A DNA stretch of 64,000 bases from Desulfobacterales bacterium (GCA_018335195.1 JAGXKN010000010.1:1-64000), one strand, 5' to 3'. Shown: positions 53,699-63,156, counted from the first letter of the stretch. Translations and numbers: made by a program. The notes: generated by a model not told the origin, from the sequence alone.

Positions 53699-53749
53699 GC
53701 AACACATCGGTCTGCAGTCCCGCGCGGAAAAGTTCGCGTCATGTGTTGC
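53699..53749 (+). promoter_or_regulatory. Long nested hairpin in the rpoH leader
   Basis: GCAACACAT (53699-53707) is the reverse complement of ATGTGTTGC (53741-53749), and inside the 33-base gap CGCG (53721-53724) can pair with CGCG (53735-53738). The structure ends 31 bases before the Shine-Dalgarno AGGGAGG of rpoH. It lies in the 333-base gap 53462-53794, which has no other gene. Translation control by temperature is known for E. coli rpoH mRNA; a similar role here is inference. Confidence 0.45.
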
Positions 53750-53794
53750 CCATTTTTCTTTCAACGCTTTGCCATTAACCAGGGAGGTTATAAC

Positions 53795-54790
53795 ATGTTT
53801 AACGATCCGAGGCACATTTCCGGCGACAGTACCCAGAATGCCCCCGCAGAGCCCACTTATGCGGATATCGAAAAAACAGTGCGAAAGAAAAAAGCGACAG
53901 AAGAGAAGTTCAAAAGCGGCAGGAAATCCTATGATCCGGTCCAGCAATACATGGCGGAAATCCGCAATCACGGGCTGATCACCCGGGAAGAGGAGCGGGA
54001 ACTGGCCAGGCTCGTGCAGGAACAGGATGACGATGCGGCCTCATATAAACTGGTGGTCTCCAACCTGCGACTGGTGGTCAAGATTGCGCTCAAATTCCAG
54101 CGTTTCTGGAACCGCAACCTGCTGGATCTGATCCAGGAAGGCAACGTGGGGCTCATGCAGGCCGTGCGCAAGTACGACCCGGAGCGCAACGTCAAGTTTT
54201 CCTATTATGCCTCTTTCTGGATCAAGGCCTATATCCTGAAATACATGCAGGACAACTGGCGGATGGTTAAAGTCGTGACCACCGAGGGACAGCGTAAGTT
54301 GTTTTACAAGCTCAAGCAGGAACGCAGAAAGCTGACTGCCATGGGCATTGATCCGGACAACAAGCGGCTTTCCGAGCGCTGCGGGGTGGAGGAAAAAGAT
54401 ATCGTGGATATGGATCAGCGGCTGCAGAACCGGGATATTTCCCTGGATGCCCCGTTAAATGAAGATTCGGATACGGATTGGGTCGATTTTCTCCGGGTGG
54501 ATGATGACAAATCGGTTGAAGATGCGGTTTCCGACCGGGAGGTCGACGGCCTGGTCAACAACAAGGTCCTGGAGTTCCGGAAAAAAATACCCTTCCGAGA
54601 GCGCGAGATCCTGGATCTGCGGATTTATTCGGATTCCCCCATGACCCTGCAGTCGCTGGGCGATCGGCTGAGCCTGTCCCGGGAGCGGGTCCGTCAGTTG
54701 GAAAAACAGATCGTGGAGGACCTCAAAGGTTACCTGTCCACGGAAATCCACGATTTTGACGAATTCGCCCAATACGCATATTCGGCATAA
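53795..54790 (+). CDS. rpoH: RNA polymerase sigma factor, RpoH (sigma-32) type
   Basis: A 331-residue sigma-70 family factor. Region 2 is NLRLVVKIALKFQRFWNRNLLDL plus the helices that follow (LIQEGNVGLMQAVRKYD, SYYASFWIKAYI) and is followed by the RpoH-box-like EGQRKLFYKLKQE near residue 170, a marker of heat-shock sigma factors. Region 4 has SLSRERVRQLEKQIVEDL. The N-terminal 45 residues are polar and lack region 1.1. ATG at 53795 has AGGGAGG 7 bases upstream. It would direct heat-shock or stress transcription. Ends in its own strong terminator. Quoted segments are in outline only. Confidence 0.88.
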   Translation: MFNDPRHISGDSTQNAPAEPTYADIEKTVRKKKATEEKFKSGRKSYDPVQQYMAEIRNHGLITREEERELARLVQEQDDDAASYKLVVSNLRLVVKIALKFQRFWNRNLLDLIQEGNVGLMQAVRKYDPERNVKFSYYASFWIKAYILKYMQDNWRMVKVVTTEGQRKLFYKLKQERRKLTAMGIDPDNKRLSERCGVEEKDIVDMDQRLQNRDISLDAPLNEDSDTDWVDFLRVDDDKSVEDAVSDREVDGLVNNKVLEFRKKIPFREREILDLRIYSDSPMTLQSLGDRLSLSRERVRQLEKQIVEDLKGYLSTEIHDFDEFAQYAYSA

Positions 54791-54820
54791 TATTTCGATT
54801 TTCACAGGAATACTATTGAA

Positions 54821-54860
54821 CCGCCGCATGTTGTTTATATTGACATGCGGCGGTTTTTTT
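54821..54860 (+). terminator. Rho-independent terminator of rpoH
   Basis: An 11-bp stem, CCGCCGCATGT (54821-54831) with ACATGCGGCGG (54843-54853), is followed by seven T. It lies 31 bases after the rpoH stop and 16 bases before the next ATG, so the following gene has its own promoter or relies on read-through. Confidence 0.94.
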
Positions 54861-54876
54861 TATAATCATTTTAAGT

Positions 54877-55536
54877 ATGGAAGCCAAGAAGATCGTGATT
54901 GTCGAAGATCACCAATTGTTTCGCGAAGGCTTAAAGGCCATGCTCGACAGCCGCAGCGACCTGGAGGTGGTCGCAGAGGCTGAAGACGGGCTGGAAGCAC
55001 TGGATATCATCCGCGAAAATCCGCCGGACCTGGTGCTGCTGGATCTGTCTATGCCGCGGCTCGGGGGCATCAGCGTGGTCAAGGAGGTCAAGCGGATGTA
55101 TCCGGACACGGTCATCCTTGCGCTGACCATCCATGAATCCGATCAGTATGTCCTGGAAGCCTTTAATGCGGGGATCAATGGGTACTGTATCAAGGATGCC
55201 AGCAGGGACGAACTACTGGTGGCGATCTCCAGCGTGCTCAAGGGAAGGACCTATATCAGCCCGGGCATTGCAGACAATGTCATGGAAGGCTATATTGAAG
55301 GCCGCAAGCGGCTCAAAACCCGATCGGTCTGGGAAAGCATCACTCAGCGGGAGCGCGAGGTGCTCAAGCTGCTCGGCGAAGGATATCTAAACAAGGAAAT
55401 CGCCGAGATGCTCAGTATCAGCGTCAAGACCGTGGAAAAACACCGGGCCAACATCATGGGCAAGCTCGATCTTCACAGTGCCGCGGCGCTTACCTCGTTT
55501 GCCATTGAACAGGGGCTGGTGCAGAATCACAATTAG
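54877..55536 (+). CDS. NarL/FixJ-family response regulator
   Basis: A 219-residue regulator. Receiver: acidic residues in IVEDHQLFREGL, phospho-acceptor Asp in LVLLDLSMPRLGG, Thr in ILALTIHE, Lys in GYCIKDASRDEL. C-terminal LuxR-type helix-turn-helix: SITQREREVLKLLGEGYLNK then IAEMLSISVKTVEKHR. It would be phosphorylated by the kinase encoded tail to tail (55683-58151), which has the matching HisKA_3 type dimerisation domain. Target genes unknown. Confidence 0.92.
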   Translation: MEAKKIVIVEDHQLFREGLKAMLDSRSDLEVVAEAEDGLEALDIIRENPPDLVLLDLSMPRLGGISVVKEVKRMYPDTVILALTIHESDQYVLEAFNAGINGYCIKDASRDELLVAISSVLKGRTYISPGIADNVMEGYIEGRKRLKTRSVWESITQREREVLKLLGEGYLNKEIAEMLSISVKTVEKHRANIMGKLDLHSAAALTSFAIEQGLVQNHN

Positions 55537-55682
55537 CGTCGAAAACCGTCCTTCCCGCCAAGATCTGCATCAGGTTCAAATTCCGGTCTGCAAAATACCG
55601 CAGGTATCCGTGCAGTTGTAATCTTCGCCTTCCTTGATTTTGAAAATTCCGGTTTTTGTCTGATACAAAGCCGTGTGCGCTA

Positions 55683-58151
55683 TCAGGCGGGGGCGGCCGG
55701 TTGCGGAAAACTGACCCGGACCCGCGTGCCCGCGTCCGGGCGGGAGTCAATCTCAAACTCCCCGCCGCATAAATTGGCCCGCTCCCGCATGCCCTGGATT
55801 CCGTGTCCGCTCATGGGATCCAGGGCATTGAGCCGGCTCTCCGGATCAAAGCCCCCGCCGTTATCCGAAATCAACAATTCAATCCGGTCTTCGGCTTTTT
55901 TCAGCGACAGCCGGATCGTATTGGGCTGGCCGTGCTTGGCCGCGTTGTTCATGGCCTCCTGGAGAATGCGGAAGATCACGATTTTGAGCGGCTCTGCGAT
56001 TTCCGGTTCCTCGATTTCGATTTCCTGATCGATCCGGATGTAACGGTAAAACGCGTTAAACTCCCGGCAGAACCAGGTAATGGTGGCCAGCAGGCCCAGG
56101 TCATCGAGGATGGTCGGCCGCAGGTTTGCCGAGATGCGCTTGGTCTCCTTGATGACGCCGGTAAGGTAGGAGACGATGTTTTCAATCGACATCATGTTAT
56201 CCGGCGGGTTGGCCGGCATGCTGGCCAGTTTTTCTTCCAGGCTGAACTTGATGGCCGCAAGGCTGGCCCCGAGGCTGTCATGGAGTTCCTTGGCGATTTT
56301 CTGCCGGTCGGATTCCAGGGTGTGGAGCATGCGGTGTGACAGTTGACGGAGTTTTTCCTGGGACTCCTGCAGTTTGGCTTCTGCCTGCTTGCGTTCTTCA
56401 ATTTCGTTTTGCAGGTTTTCCACAGTGCGGCGCAGCTCGGCGGTGCGTTCGGCCACGCGCTTTTCCAGGTCTGTGCGCGCCTGCTGCAGTTCAAGCCGTT
56501 CCTTTTTGCGCTGGGTGATATCGTGGAACAACCCGACCGCCCCGGTGATCTCGCCGTTCGGGTTGCGGATCGGGGCGGTGTTGACCAGTATGTGACGGCA
56601 GTCGCTGTTGTGGGTGTAAACGGTGAGTTCGTGGTCCACGATCATTTCCCCGTGGAACACGGAGCGGGACAGGGGCAGGTCCACCGGGTCATAGGGCGCC
56701 GAATCATCGGCAAGCACGGACGCCATGTCTTCGGGACAGTCTGTGAGCGATTGCTGGTATAGCTGCTTGGCTGCCGGGTTGGTCATGACAATCCGGCATT
56801 CCTCGTCTGCCACGATAATGGCTTCCGGTGCGTTATTGATGATTGCCTGCAGGGCGGTGCGTTCGGTTTCCAGTTGATTTAACAGCCGGGTGCGCTCGGT
56901 TTCATCCCGGGCCACGGTCACCGCGCCCACGATTTCCCCGTTTCGCAGCAGGGGTACGGCATTAAATTCGTAAACCCGCTTTGTTCCGCGTACGTCGGTG
57001 CGGAGGTATTTTTTCGACCGGACCGGGCTGCCGGCAAGCGCCCTGTTGCAGGGAAGTTGTTCAGACGGCACGGGCCAGCCGTTTGAGTAGAGCAAGCCCT
57101 TTTTCCGGATAAAGGTTTTCCAGGGCATGCCCTCGGGATCGAAACCCATCATTTGAATGGCGGCCGGATTGGCCATGATGGGTGTCCCGGAGGTGTCATA
57201 TACGATAACCGGCTGGGCAAGCGCTGAGAAGACCTGCGACATTTCCACCGTCATGTGCTCTGATATCCGCCGCGCCCGGAAACGCTGCAGGGCAAGGGAG
57301 GTAAAAGAGGCCAGCTGAACAAGAAGCGCTTCCTCGGTTTCGCCGATTTTGCCCGGATCCCGTACCAGCAGCAGGCCCCGGGTCTCGTTTTGTTCGTTAA
57401 AAATCCGGGCGCAGATCATGCCGTACAGGGGAGACGGATCGGCTGCCGGGGTCTCTGTTAAGCCGGGGACCGGCGTTTCTGACAGCCGTACCGTCTGCTG
57501 GTGTTCCATGAGATTTTGAAATGCACTGTACTGGAGTGGGCTTAAAATCTGTTGGATCTCGTTTTGCGAAACCGGATCCGGCACGGATGTATAATACTGC
57601 TGGACCCGGAGGCCGTCATCTGTGTCCGGAGCGAATTCACAAAATGCGGAAAAGCGGCAGCCGGTAATCCCGGCGGCTGCCTGAAGCGCCCTTTGAACAA
57701 CTGCTTCTTCGTCTGTTGCAGAAACAATGGAATTTGACGCCCGGTTCCATTTTTCCAGTTTTTCCCTGTCGGGTGCAGAGTCCGGGCTTTTCCCCTTTGT
57801 GCCGGTTAAAACATTTGAATAATAGGAAAAACCGGCGATGCCGCCGTCTGGCTCCCGAAGGGCAAGAACCTTGCAGAATAGGGGGTGTGGATCTTCTTTC
57901 AGGCTGCCGGTTGCCGGGATTTCTTGAAAACCGCCGGTGTCTGCATCCGTGGAATCGATGCTCCGGCCTGTTCCCCAATGGTTGTCTCCCGGCAGAATCC
58001 GCTGGATATCCAGACCGGTCACGTCCGTGTCATGGTCGAGGCCAAGCATTATTCGGGCAGCACGGCTGAGATAGAGCAGTTTGCCCGATGACTCGGTTAT
58101 GGCTGCAAGGTCGTCTGCATCTTCAACAAGTGTGGCAATCAGGTCATGCAT
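55683..58151 (-). CDS. Soluble PAS/GAF sensor histidine kinase, NarL-partner type
   Basis: An 822-residue kinase without TM helices. Order: PAS about 1-100 (DLIATLVEDADDLAAITESS), GAF-like about 130-310, then PAS domains about 320-430 and 450-560 (HMTVEMSQVFSALAQPVIVY; AIINNAPEAIIVADEECRI), a coiled coil near 565-605, HisKA_3 with the acceptor His in KIAKELHDSLGASLAAIK near 630, and HATPase_c with EAMNNAAKHG, DNGGGFDP and GHGIQGMRERA. Its partner is almost certainly the convergent NarL-type regulator. ATG 58151 chosen; a TTG at 58172 is possible. The signal is probably intracellular. Confidence 0.88.
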   Translation of the reverse strand: MHDLIATLVEDADDLAAITESSGKLLYLSRAARIMLGLDHDTDVTGLDIQRILPGDNHWGTGRSIDSTDADTGGFQEIPATGSLKEDPHPLFCKVLALREPDGGIAGFSYYSNVLTGTKGKSPDSAPDREKLEKWNRASNSIVSATDEEAVVQRALQAAAGITGCRFSAFCEFAPDTDDGLRVQQYYTSVPDPVSQNEIQQILSPLQYSAFQNLMEHQQTVRLSETPVPGLTETPAADPSPLYGMICARIFNEQNETRGLLLVRDPGKIGETEEALLVQLASFTSLALQRFRARRISEHMTVEMSQVFSALAQPVIVYDTSGTPIMANPAAIQMMGFDPEGMPWKTFIRKKGLLYSNGWPVPSEQLPCNRALAGSPVRSKKYLRTDVRGTKRVYEFNAVPLLRNGEIVGAVTVARDETERTRLLNQLETERTALQAIINNAPEAIIVADEECRIVMTNPAAKQLYQQSLTDCPEDMASVLADDSAPYDPVDLPLSRSVFHGEMIVDHELTVYTHNSDCRHILVNTAPIRNPNGEITGAVGLFHDITQRKKERLELQQARTDLEKRVAERTAELRRTVENLQNEIEERKQAEAKLQESQEKLRQLSHRMLHTLESDRQKIAKELHDSLGASLAAIKFSLEEKLASMPANPPDNMMSIENIVSYLTGVIKETKRISANLRPTILDDLGLLATITWFCREFNAFYRYIRIDQEIEIEEPEIAEPLKIVIFRILQEAMNNAAKHGQPNTIRLSLKKAEDRIELLISDNGGGFDPESRLNALDPMSGHGIQGMRERANLCGGEFEIDSRPDAGTRVRVSFPQPAAPA

Positions 58152-58247
58152 TTTCCCGACCGGTATGCGCAATAAATTTGATTTTTTTAAATCCGGCGCC
58201 GGATGCTGATTTGCGCCTCCGGCTTGCCGCAGCAGCCTTTCGGCAGC

Positions 58248-58670
58248 TTATTTGAAAATATAATTCTTTTTCCAGGGATCGCGAATATTTCTTCGCAAGT
58301 CTGCCAGTGCCCGGTATAAGGCGCCGCAGGCCAGTTCGGCGCAGTGATGTGATTCTGCCGGCAGGGTTTCGAGATACTGGATAATATCCTGCGGGGTGAT
58401 GCCCCAGGCTTCGGTTATGGTTTTGCCCTCGATCATCCGGGCCATGGTGTTGGCACATGCCCGAGTGTTAATGCAACCCTCAATGCGAAAAGAGAGATCC
58501 GATATCCGTTCGTTGGCCGTGCATAAAAACACTTCCACGGTATCGCCGCAATCGCCCGTATTTTTACCGTGTCCGTCCGGGTTGTGCAGGGTTTCCATAT
58601 AATCCGCGCAAAACGCCATTTCCAGGTATTGTTCAGAGTGGTCGTTGAAAAAATCGAATTTGGTGTTCAT
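58248..58670 (-). CDS. NifU/IscU-like iron-sulfur scaffold protein
   Basis: A 140-residue protein with the NifU N-terminal fold. Cys positions CGDTVEVFLC near residue 41-50, EGCINTRACANTMARMIEGK near 64-71 and SHHCAELAC near 109-114 match the three scaffold Cys of IscU/NifU (GDC-G-D near residue 40 is the first). It would assemble or carry Fe-S clusters. It lies 172 bases downstream of tmcA on the same strand, perhaps in the tmc transcript, which would suit a complex rich in [4Fe-4S] centres. Confidence 0.85.
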   Translation of the reverse strand: MNTKFDFFNDHSEQYLEMAFCADYMETLHNPDGHGKNTGDCGDTVEVFLCTANERISDLSFRIEGCINTRACANTMARMIEGKTITEAWGITPQDIIQYLETLPAESHHCAELACGALYRALADLRRNIRDPWKKNYIFK

Positions 58671-58842
58671 TTCCTTTTCCTGTTTTCGGCTTTTTAGGTT
58701 CCGGGAACAAGCGTCTTTTTACAGGATTTTGCCCGGATTCGTCAAACAGGAATACACTGCCGGACTGTATGGCGGGTGTGGGGGGATATGCGATTGCCAC
58801 TGCGGCGGGGCGAAACGGGAGGATGTTGGTTGTTTGGTGTTT

Positions 58843-59229
58843 TTATTCTTCTTTGCGATGGCACTGGGCGCACTGGACCGGGCCGGCTTTTTGATCCAGG
58901 TGACAGCTTTTGCACTGCAGGTGGTAGACCCGTATGAGCTCCAGCCTGCCGGAGTACCCGTCAAGATGGCACGATGAGCATTCCATGCCGATGGAGGCCT
59001 GGTCCTGGAGTTTGCCGTCTTCATACATATGGTGGCAGGTGTTGCAGGATTCGATGCCTGCGGCTTCATTGTGCGCATCGTGGGCAAAAGAAACCGCGGG
59101 GCGCGTATGCTTTTCAAAGCCGCTGTCTTCTACTTTCGTGATATAGCCCTGTGCACACACGGCAGCCGCCAGAAAAAGCAGCGCGGGAATGATCAGCAGC
59201 CAGAGGTTTTTTGCGCGTGAATTGTTCAT
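58843..59229 (-). CDS. tmcA: Tetraheme cytochrome c3 TmcA
   Basis: A 128-residue exported cytochrome with four CxxCH motifs (CNTCH, CSSCH, CKSCH, CAQCH) and a signal peptide ([20 protein letters not shown]). The His sites AVSFAHDAH and VYHLQC match distal heme ligands of class III cytochrome c3. Sequence context with tmcB, tmcC and tmcD identifies it as the type II (acidic) cytochrome c3 of the Tmc complex, which accepts electrons from periplasmic hydrogenase. ATG at 59229, 8 bases after tmcB. Confidence 0.9.
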   Translation of the reverse strand: MNNSRAKNLWLLIIPALLFLAAAVCAQGYITKVEDSGFEKHTRPAVSFAHDAHNEAAGIESCNTCHHMYEDGKLQDQASIGMECSSCHLDGYSGRLELIRVYHLQCKSCHLDQKAGPVQCAQCHRKEE

Positions 59230-59237
59230 AAGCAGCT

Positions 59238-60581
59238 TTATTCCTTTTGGATGCATTCGTACAGGATGTCTCCAAGAAACTTGAGTTCCAGGCCGAGTTC
59301 GTAATGGCGGATAATGTCTTCAAGACCCCCGTGACAGTTGTGGCAGGGGGCGATCACGACTTCTGCGCCTTTTTTCTTTGCTGCCGCCAACTGGTCGGCC
59401 TTGACGCGGTTGCTTTGCACGCGCTTGTTTTTAAACGGCGGTCCGCAATTGATCACGCCGCCGCCGGCGCCGCAGCAATAATTGTGCTCGCGGTTGGGTT
59501 CGAGCTCGATAAACGTTGTGCATACCTGGTTGATCACGTATCTGGCGGTCTCATGCAGCCCGCGGCCGCGCACGATGTTGCAGGGGTCATGGAAGGTAAC
59601 AGGCCGGTCGAATTTTTCAGCGATTTTAAGCCGGCCCTGCTCTATTATTTCACTGTAGAAGGAAATGGCGTGGATCATCTGCAGCGGCGGCATTTTCCAC
59701 CCCAGCAGCCGGTTGCCCACGTCATAGACCGAGCGGAAGGCATGCCCGCATTCCCCCATGACGATCCGCTTGGTTTTCAGCCGGAGCGCGGCTTCGAAGT
59801 GGATCTTTTTCAGGCGTGCTGTCATTTCCGAGTCCCCGGTGTACATGCACATGTCGCTGTTGTCCCAGCCCTGGGAGGCCGGCATGGTCCAGTCCACACC
59901 GGCTGCATGCATGATCACGGCCATCTGGTAGATGAGCTGGGCCCGGAATTTGGGTTCCGGACCGATTACCGAGTAGAATATATCCGCACCTTCCTTTTCA
60001 ATGGGAATGCGCAGATCCGGGATTTCGTCGCGGGCTTCGTCCTCCTGCCACTGCAGGGTATCGATCCATTCATCGTCGCGCACCCACATCTGGTTGTAGG
60101 TGGCGGCATGGCTGTGGGCGGTGTCCTGAATATACTGGGGAACCACCCCCAATTGGTGACAGGCGCGCCGGACAAAAAGCATCAGGTAGGCCACGTCAAT
60201 GCCGAACGGGCAGTAAATCATGCACCTGCGACACAGGTTGCATTCCGTGAATGCGATTTCGCAGGCCCGTTTCATGAAATCGGCGTCCACCTTGCCCTTG
60301 CGGGAGACAATTTCGATGATGGTCTGTTTGACCTTGCCCGCCGGGGAGAACCTGGGATCTCGATCGTTGGACAGGTAGTGATGGCAGGCATCACTGCAAA
60401 GGCCGCAATGCACGCAAGCCTTGGTATAGGCTTCAAGCCGGGCCCCGCCCTCGGTTTGCATCAGCTCGTTGAACACGGAGCGGATTTTTTCCGGGGTTAG
60501 CTTTTTTGCCCCTTCCTCGATGCCGGCATCATATATGCGCTTTTCTTCGGCTGCGGCTTGGAAATCTTCTGATGTTTTCAT
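59238..60581 (-). CDS. tmcB: Tmc complex iron-sulfur protein TmcB
   Basis: A 447-residue HdrD-like protein. Two [4Fe-4S] motifs, [11 protein letters not shown] and [11 protein letters not shown], are followed by CCG-type motifs NYCCGAGGG and APCHNCHGG in the C-terminal half. It is the cytoplasmic Fe-S subunit of Tmc, homologous to HmcF (44266-45654) in the other complex. ATG at 60581 is chosen because an AGG lies 10 bases upstream, and upstream readings have no conserved sequence; ATG 60587 is close. It follows tmcC by 37 bases. Confidence 0.92.
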   Translation of the reverse strand: MKTSEDFQAAAEEKRIYDAGIEEGAKKLTPEKIRSVFNELMQTEGGARLEAYTKACVHCGLCSDACHHYLSNDRDPRFSPAGKVKQTIIEIVSRKGKVDADFMKRACEIAFTECNLCRRCMIYCPFGIDVAYLMLFVRRACHQLGVVPQYIQDTAHSHAATYNQMWVRDDEWIDTLQWQEDEARDEIPDLRIPIEKEGADIFYSVIGPEPKFRAQLIYQMAVIMHAAGVDWTMPASQGWDNSDMCMYTGDSEMTARLKKIHFEAALRLKTKRIVMGECGHAFRSVYDVGNRLLGWKMPPLQMIHAISFYSEIIEQGRLKIAEKFDRPVTFHDPCNIVRGRGLHETARYVINQVCTTFIELEPNREHNYCCGAGGGVINCGPPFKNKRVQSNRVKADQLAAAKKKGAEVVIAPCHNCHGGLEDIIRHYELGLELKFLGDILYECIQKE

Positions 60582-60618
60582 GGTCATGGCCTGTGTAATC
60601 TTGCGTAAGCTTTTTTCC

Positions 60619-61278
60619 CTACCAGTCCCTGGCTCTGCGCACACCGCCGGCTTCCGAGCCGGCATATCCCCGGGTAAAGGGAAACAGCGCCATGTGAAAC
60701 AGGCGGGTAAAGGGCAGGCAGATCAGCATCAGCTCTCCGCTGAGCATGTGGACAATGCCTGCGATTTCAAATCCGGACCACTGGTGGTACGTCCAGATTC
60801 CTGTAACAAAAGGGGCGGCCACCACCAGGAGCAACACAAAATCGCCGGGCGTGGACAGGTACCGGACATCCCTTTGCACAATGCGCCGGAGAAGGAAAAA
60901 CAAACAACCGAGTATGACCAGTATTGTCATAATGTCTGCAACCGCATTGGGCAGGTATGCCCACCCGATCCCCCAGGATTCGGCGATCAGGATCACGTGG
61001 GCCGCCAGGAAAATCGGGGTGATGATCAAGCAGATGTGGAAAATGAAGGCCACGAGCGTCATTGCCGGCCGGGCCCGCATGCTCATGCTGCCAAAAGGGA
61101 TGATCCAGTGCAGAATCGAGCGCAGGGCGTAGTAAAAACTGAAATACTGGTATATCACCGCATCTTTTTTGCGGGCCGTAATTGCCATGCGAATCAGCCG
61201 CCCTGCCGTGCCACCGACAAATACGATCAGGGCGACCCATACCAGAATCCCGCTGGCAAGCTGGTAAATTTCATGCAT
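60619..61278 (-). CDS. tmcC: Tmc complex membrane subunit TmcC
   Basis: A 219-residue integral membrane protein with about five TM helices, related to HmcE and NarI/DsrM-like proteins. Paired His occur in LHWIIPFGS, AFIFHICLIITP and VHMLSGELMLICLPF, the positions expected for heme b ligands. It couples periplasmic TmcA to cytoplasmic TmcB. ATG at 61278 has AAAGGAG 9 bases upstream and is 17 bases after tmcD. Confidence 0.9.
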   Translation of the reverse strand: MHEIYQLASGILVWVALIVFVGGTAGRLIRMAITARKKDAVIYQYFSFYYALRSILHWIIPFGSMSMRARPAMTLVAFIFHICLIITPIFLAAHVILIAESWGIGWAYLPNAVADIMTILVILGCLFFLLRRIVQRDVRYLSTPGDFVLLLVVAAPFVTGIWTYHQWSGFEIAGIVHMLSGELMLICLPFTRLFHMALFPFTRGYAGSEAGGVRRARDW

Positions 61279-61295
61279 AAACAGCGGCTCCTTTC

Positions 61296-62573
61296 TTATG
61301 AGGCGACACGCTCGACCTCCAGCACCTGTCGGCAGTATTTGCCGCCCTGGTCCTCCGGCAGCACGCCTTTGACCAGAATCCGGGTTCCGTCCGGGCTGAA
61401 TACCGGCTGCCAAGCGGCGGTAAATTCCTGGCCGATTGGTTTTCCGTCAATGATAATGGTGTAGCTGCCGTTTTTCTCTGCCATGGCGGCCACATGACTG
61501 CCGTCCGGGCTGAACACGGGCTGCCAGGCCATGTCAAGGGCAACGTCCCAGATCCGGTCATCTACCGCGATATACCATTTCTCGTTTGACTTGCCCAGGC
61601 ACGCAATACGGTTTCCGTCCGGGCTGTAGACCGCGTCTGTTACCACTTCGTTAAAGCGGGCCTGCCAGGCCCGGTCGTCTTCCACAATGGTCCATTTCCC
61701 GAATTCCGGCGCTGCCACTGCCGCAATATGACTGCCGTCCGGGCTGTACATGTGGTGCCAGAGCTGTTTGTATCCCCGGTTCCATATGATCTCTTCGTTT
61801 CTGGCCAGGCTCCACCCGCCGGGGATCTTTACCGGTGCTGTCACGGAATTGTCTGCGGGATGAAAACGTGGGGCCCATACGCATGGGAATCGCTTTTTCC
61901 AGGTTTTGCCGTCCACTGCAATCGTGTAGTCATAAAGGCTGGTGCGGATTTCTGCGGCCACGTGCCGGCCGTCGCCGGAAAAGTCCAGTTCCCAGGCATT
62001 TACGTATTGTTCCGGCCAGGCTTCCCCGTTTACGGCAACAGTGAAACAGCCTTCCTGGAATTTGCCGATATCGGCTTCGGGAAAGGTGGTGTTCTGCACC
62101 ACGGCGGCGGCATTCCTGCCATCCGGACTGACGATCAGGTGGTTTAGGGAAAAAAATTCATTTTGCCAGGGCGTGTCGTCGGTTACGACAAAATAACGCA
62201 GCTCCTTTTGCGCGGCAATCGTCACATGGGAGGCGGTGTTGGCAAAACGGGTGTTCCAGACGAATTCGTACCAGTTTTGCCACGAGGTGCCATCTATGGC
62301 CACCGTCCACATGGCCGTGTCCGATACCAGGGCAACCGGCCGATGGTCCGGCGTAAAGCGCAGGTACCAGACCTTGTCAAAAGTGTTTTCCCAGGGGCGG
62401 CCGTTTACGCAGACAGTGTAGGCCTCTTCTTCCGCTCTTACAATGGCGGCGATCTTTTCGCCATCTTCGCTGACATGCGGTTCTTCCATGTAGCCATACG
62501 TGGTGCGCCATGCCCCGAAATCCCCGATCTCCCTGGTACCGGCTGTCCAGTCCCAGCTTTCCCGTTGCTGCAT
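61296..62573 (-). CDS. tmcD: Tmc complex propeller-like protein TmcD
   Basis: A 425-residue cytoplasmic protein without signal peptide or TM helix. It contains repeated units of about 45 residues with the pattern W-N-F--VW---FSPDG--VAA--- (for example AWQPVFSPDGSHVAA and AWQPVFSPDGTRI), a WD40/TolB-like beta-propeller. TmcD of Desulfovibrio has this type of repeat and copurifies with TmcABC. Here it is the first gene of the minus-strand run, before tmcC, tmcB and tmcA. GGGGAG 6 bases upstream of ATG. Confidence 0.88.
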   Translation of the reverse strand: MQQRESWDWTAGTREIGDFGAWRTTYGYMEEPHVSEDGEKIAAIVRAEEEAYTVCVNGRPWENTFDKVWYLRFTPDHRPVALVSDTAMWTVAIDGTSWQNWYEFVWNTRFANTASHVTIAAQKELRYFVVTDDTPWQNEFFSLNHLIVSPDGRNAAAVVQNTTFPEADIGKFQEGCFTVAVNGEAWPEQYVNAWELDFSGDGRHVAAEIRTSLYDYTIAVDGKTWKKRFPCVWAPRFHPADNSVTAPVKIPGGWSLARNEEIIWNRGYKQLWHHMYSPDGSHIAAVAAPEFGKWTIVEDDRAWQARFNEVVTDAVYSPDGNRIACLGKSNEKWYIAVDDRIWDVALDMAWQPVFSPDGSHVAAMAEKNGSYTIIIDGKPIGQEFTAAWQPVFSPDGTRILVKGVLPEDQGGKYCRQVLEVERVAS

Positions 62574-62670
62574 GTGTTACTCCCCGGAATCTTTAAACGG
62601 TTTTGGCCTTATTGATTAACCTACACGATATATGGGGCATGATCAAGTATTGTAAGGCAAATCGCAGTAT

Positions 62671-63156
62671 CTATTTGCCGGCCATCAGCCCGGCGACCTG
62701 CGCAACACGCGCCCCCAGCCGGGCCGCATTTGCCCGGGCGTTTTCGTCCGGCTTGCCGGTGCAGGCAGTTCCGTAGTGGCCGGTGGCGGACATGGGATCG
62801 CCCACGATGGCCATGCCGTAAATGAGCAGGCACTGGATGATCGAGATCATGGTGGTTTCCTTGCCGCCGCTGGGGTCCCCGGAGGAGGCAAACGCCGCGC
62901 CGACCTTGCCTTCCATTTTTTTCCGGATGCCCACGAAGTCGTCAAATATCTTTTTGAGTCCCGCGGCCATGCCGCCGAAGTATACCGGGGAGCCGGCAAT
63001 GATGCCTGCTGCGTTTAAGAAGTCCTCCCGGCTCACCTCATGGGTGGATTTGACCAGCGCGCTTGCACCTTCCACGGATTCCACACCGCCGGCTATGGCC
63101 TCGGCCAGTTTTTTTGTGTTGCCGCCCTTGGAATAATAAAGCACAAGTATCTGCAT
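62671..63156 (-). CDS. Flavodoxin/NAD(P)H:quinone oxidoreductase-like FMN protein
   Basis: A 161-residue flavodoxin-fold protein of the WrbA/flavodoxin-like group. The phosphate-binding loop is LYYSKGGNTKKLAEAI at the start, with IIAGSPVYFGGMAAGLKKIFDDF near residue 52 and AFASSGDPSGGKETT near 88. It would use FMN to transfer electrons, either two-electron reduction of quinones or general redox carrying. It ends 98 bases upstream of tmcD on the same strand; a separate promoter cannot be excluded. Confidence 0.86.
   Translation of the reverse strand: MQILVLYYSKGGNTKKLAEAIAGGVESVEGASALVKSTHEVSREDFLNAAGIIAGSPVYFGGMAAGLKKIFDDFVGIRKKMEGKVGAAFASSGDPSGGKETTMISIIQCLLIYGMAIVGDPMSATGHYGTACTGKPDENARANAARLGARVAQVAGLMAGK

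Noticed and set aside
55575-55605. GGTTCAAATTCC, similar to a tRNA T-loop
   Set aside because: The flanking bases do not form a T-stem and no acceptor or anticodon arm can be drawn.
59247-60500. A 417-codon plus-strand open frame antisense to tmcB
   Set aside because: Shadow frame of a conserved Fe-S protein gene.
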